Shown here: one piece after another, positions 57,491 to 59,035 of the stretch
How the letters are laid out: every line of letters starts with the position of its first letter
Numbering within the stretch: position 1 is the stretch's first letter
Origin: JBOHNS01 sp050730835
GTDB lineage: Bacteria; Patescibacteriota; Saccharimonadia; Saccharimonadales; UBA4665
Direction: 5' to 3'
Assembly: GCA_050730835.1 (NCBI GenBank)
Contig: JBOHNS010000003.1
Coordinates: forward strand, 1 to 59,035
DNA length: 59,035 nucleotides
Position numbers and translations under genes: made by a program
The notes under the pieces: model-generated
Database searches by the model: none
What the model was told of the DNA's origin: nothing
What the model saw: only the letters and a program-made list of their open reading frames with translations

Positions 57491-57515
57491 TACCGACTAA
57501 CCTATTCACTTTAAG

Positions 57516-57749
57516 CTAATTAAAGCTTTTTAGAATTTGCTCTGCGTTTAAATTTTGTAAATTCAACGCTTTTTTAGTCTCGAACTTGCCGACCTTTGTG
57601 CGGTTTAGGCCGGACATATAGGCGCCGGTTTTTAGGTTTTTGCCTAGATCTTCTACTAGGCTGCGGATGTAGGTGCCGCTGGAAACTTCGGTGGTGAACT
57701 CAACTAATGGGTAGTTATAATTTTTTAGTTCGATTTTGTGGATGGTTAT
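57516..57749 (-). pseudogene. truB: C-terminal fragment of tRNA pseudouridine-55 synthase TruB
   Basis: About 77 codons: ITIHKIELKNYNYPLVEFTTEVSSGTYIRSLVEDLGKNLKTGAYMSGLNRTKVG match the TruB C-terminal region (CSKGTYIRSLAxDLG pattern). The catalytic N-terminal part is missing here. Its place upstream of rpsO-pnp is the conserved truB position. It is fused out of frame to a RelE-tail remnant. The 5' part is absent from this window and may lie beyond its right edge or be lost. Confidence 0.85.
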
Positions 57750-57840
57750 TTGTATAGCTGGCTCAAGCGTGCCCACGGCTACGAAAAGTACGACATCGTC
57801 ACGTCGACTATCCAAGGATGATTACGACTAAAATACGCCT
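57750..57840 (-). pseudogene. RelE toxin 3' remnant joined to truB
   Basis: DDVVLFVAVGT and the bases CAGCTATACAAATAA match the end of the nearby relE genes, but one extra base shifts the frame so that the relE stop is bypassed into truB. It is a scar of a third relBE module. Confidence 0.7.
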
Positions 57841-57848
57841 AATCGCAT

Positions 57849-58076
57849 CTACTTTTTCTGCAAAAAATCGTGGGGCGTGATGTCGATGTCTTTGCAAATT
57901 TGCCGGAGCAGAATTGGCGACAGGTCGCGGCCGCTGTGCATTGGCACAGTTGTCGCGCGACCATCGGCATGGCGGAATTGCTGATGCGAGCCTTTTTGTC
58001 GCGCCATAAAAAATCCGCGCGCTTCTAGCAGCTTGACCACTTGTTTGGGCTTAAGAACGGGTAGCTCGCCGCCCAT
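57849..58076 (-). CDS. hicA: HicA-family toxin
   Basis: 75 aa: LPVLKPKQVVKLLEARGFFMARQKGSHQQFRHADGRATTVPMHSGRDLSPILLRQI has the dsRBD-like fold with catalytic His in GSHQQF. An mRNA interferase. It follows hicB by 4 nt, an antitoxin-first arrangement. Confidence 0.9.
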   Translation of the reverse strand: MGGELPVLKPKQVVKLLEARGFFMARQKGSHQQFRHADGRATTVPMHSGRDLSPILLRQICKDIDITPHDFLQKK

Positions 58077-58080
58077 TAAG

Positions 58081-58305
58081 CTAAACCACCACTAATTGCG
58101 TGCCGACAAATGTCGCTTCCGGCCGACGGCGGGACGAGCCGGTTTCATCCAGCACTAGCTGCACCACCTCTTGCAAATTGGCTTGCAACTCTTCCAATGT
58201 CTTGGCCTGCGTGTGGGCGCCAGCCAAATCCGGCACATAAGCGACGTAATAACCTGTGGCTGTATCTTTTTCGATAACGGCCGTGAATTGACGAGTTGCT
58301 TTCAT
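58081..58305 (-). CDS. hicB: HicB-family antitoxin
   Basis: ATG 58305 gives about 74 aa: FTAVIEKDTATGYYVAYVPDLAGAHTQAKTLEELQANLQEVVQLVLDE is the HicB partial RNase-H-like fold. There is no separate DNA-binding domain. A leader of only a few bases is likely. Confidence 0.88.
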   Translation of the reverse strand: MKATRQFTAVIEKDTATGYYVAYVPDLAGAHTQAKTLEELQANLQEVVQLVLDETGSSRRRPEATFVGTQLVVV

Positions 58306-58432
58306 AATATATATTTTAACACAATATTGCGCCTGAAGCGCCACAAGGCAAAAAGCGGCTCTAGAGTTCTAAGAATCTGCCCCGTAACAGATAGCAAAAT
58401 TACCAATATTCAAATATTGGTTTTGTGAGTGG

Positions 58433-58693
58433 TTATTTGTATAGCTGACTGTGTGTGCCGACTGCTACGAACAAAGCGACATCATTATCTATAATTTTGT
58501 AATGCGCGCGCCAATCGCCACCGAAAGATATTGAATTGTGGCCTTGCCACTGGCCGGTTAATGGATGATTGTACAGGCTGGGATGGTTTGGCTTGGCTTG
58601 GAATAAAAGCAGGGTCGCCTTTAGGCGTTCCTTTTGTGCCGGTTTTAGCTTTGCGGCTTGTTTGTGCCATGATTTGTGAAAGTCTATGACCAT
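58433..58693 (-). CDS. RelE/YafQ-family toxin, copy 2
   Basis: 86 aa: HKSWHKQAAKLKPAQKERLKATLLLFQAKPNHPSLYNHPLTGQWQGHNSISFGGDWRAHYKIIDNDVALFVAVGTHSQLYK. The C-terminal two thirds nearly match copy 1, while the first third is more diverged. Confidence 0.86.
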   Translation of the reverse strand: MVIDFHKSWHKQAAKLKPAQKERLKATLLLFQAKPNHPSLYNHPLTGQWQGHNSISFGGDWRAHYKIIDNDVALFVAVGTHSQLYK

Positions 58694-58712
58694 AAAGGAT
58701 AAAGGTAATTTG

Positions 58713-58988
58713 CTAAAAGGTGTCTAGATAGGCTTCTAGTTCAGCTTTGTTATTAACCCGGGTTATATTTTTGCCGGCCGCGTAGTCAGCTTCAGCTTCC
58801 CGAATCAGTTTCTTTAGATACGGCGTCGGCTCTAAGTCGGTGCCAATAACAATCCGCCGGTCGCGCAACGCTTGGCGGACAACGACGTTCACGAAAGTTG
58901 TTACCGGCATGCCCAGCTCGGCCGCAAAAGCCTTTATCTCTTGCTTGGTTTTGTCGTCCGTTTTAAAACTCAATAATGTTTTACTCAT
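58713..58988 (-). CDS. RelB/DinJ-family antitoxin, copy 2
   Basis: 91 aa. The first ~75 residues nearly match copy 1, and the tail changes to NITRVNNKAELEAYLDTF. It is 19 nt upstream of relE copy 2. Confidence 0.86.
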   Translation of the reverse strand: MSKTLLSFKTDDKTKQEIKAFAAELGMPVTTFVNVVVRQALRDRRIVIGTDLEPTPYLKKLIREAEADYAAGKNITRVNNKAELEAYLDTF

Positions 58989-58996
58989 AGTTGTGT

Positions 58997-59025
58997 ATTG
59001 TATGCTTATAGCACATACAAGTCAA
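58997..59025 (-). promoter_or_regulatory. relBE promoter, copy 2
   Basis: The same -35 TTGACT, 17-nt spacer and -10 TACAAT as copy 1. The identity continues to the end of the window. Confidence 0.75.
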
Positions 59026-59035
59026 TACCGACTAA

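Overview
The window reads like a chromosome segment from a member of Candidatus Saccharibacteria (TM7) or a close Patescibacteria lineage. This is inferred from gene content: a compact PilM-N-O-B-T-C type IV pilus locus with PilD and minor prepilins, RNase J plus PNPase, a single XerC/D-type recombinase, short ribosomal proteins S18, S15 and S6, many small toxin-antitoxin modules, and several near-leaderless promoters. No rRNA gene is present to confirm it.

Layout. 0.1-0.6 kb: three tRNA gene bodies, one tRNA-Gly(CCC) lying inside another tRNA, then tRNA-Thr. 0.65-1.8 kb: MscL and a small alpha/beta hydrolase. 1.89-7.10 kb: a ~5.2 kb integrative element bounded by 25-bp direct repeats in the 3' end of tRNA-Asp, with a large serine recombinase and six proteins that are mostly unrecognised. 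7.1-10.9 kb: parvulin-like foldase, PH-domain membrane protein, tRNA-Arg, ndk, xerC/D. 11.0-23.6 kb: the type IV pilus locus on the minus strand. 23.9-34.1 kb: an island of toxin-antitoxin modules containing a very large Gly/Ser-rich surface protein and a foreign-looking cell-wall-binding protein inside a ~1.9 kb segment with inverted terminal repeats. 34.2-38.7 kb: a histidine kinase, methyltransferase and hydrolase operon facing a single-domain response regulator. 38.7-40.1 kb: ychF followed by a duplicated ychF tail. 41-56 kb: mostly housekeeping genes (frameshifted Crp-like regulator, PRTase-like, TlyA, EF-P, S18, SSB, S6, FtsK, RNase J, UDG, PNPase, S15). 55.9-59.0 kb: a methyltransferase, then a duplicated RelBE/HicAB cluster sitting where truB is expected, with only a truB tail left.

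How it fits together. The pilus genes encode a machine that makes and retracts pili (PilB/PilT motors, PilC platform, PilM/N/O alignment, PilD processing, several prepilins). With the two large exported proteins it suggests a cell that attaches to a host surface. The rpsF-ssb-rpsR region combines translation and replication genes and carries a folded-looking element in every spacer.

Most notable non-coding signals: the tRNA nested inside a tRNA with paired flanking arms; two families of recurring structured intergenic elements (one with invariant GAGCAGC and GATGAG...TGTCTC blocks, one with GGGATG...CGAGC...CGCAGG blocks); and heptamer tandem repeats of differing unit in many spacers. All assignments come from reading the sequence. 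No database or folding program was run.
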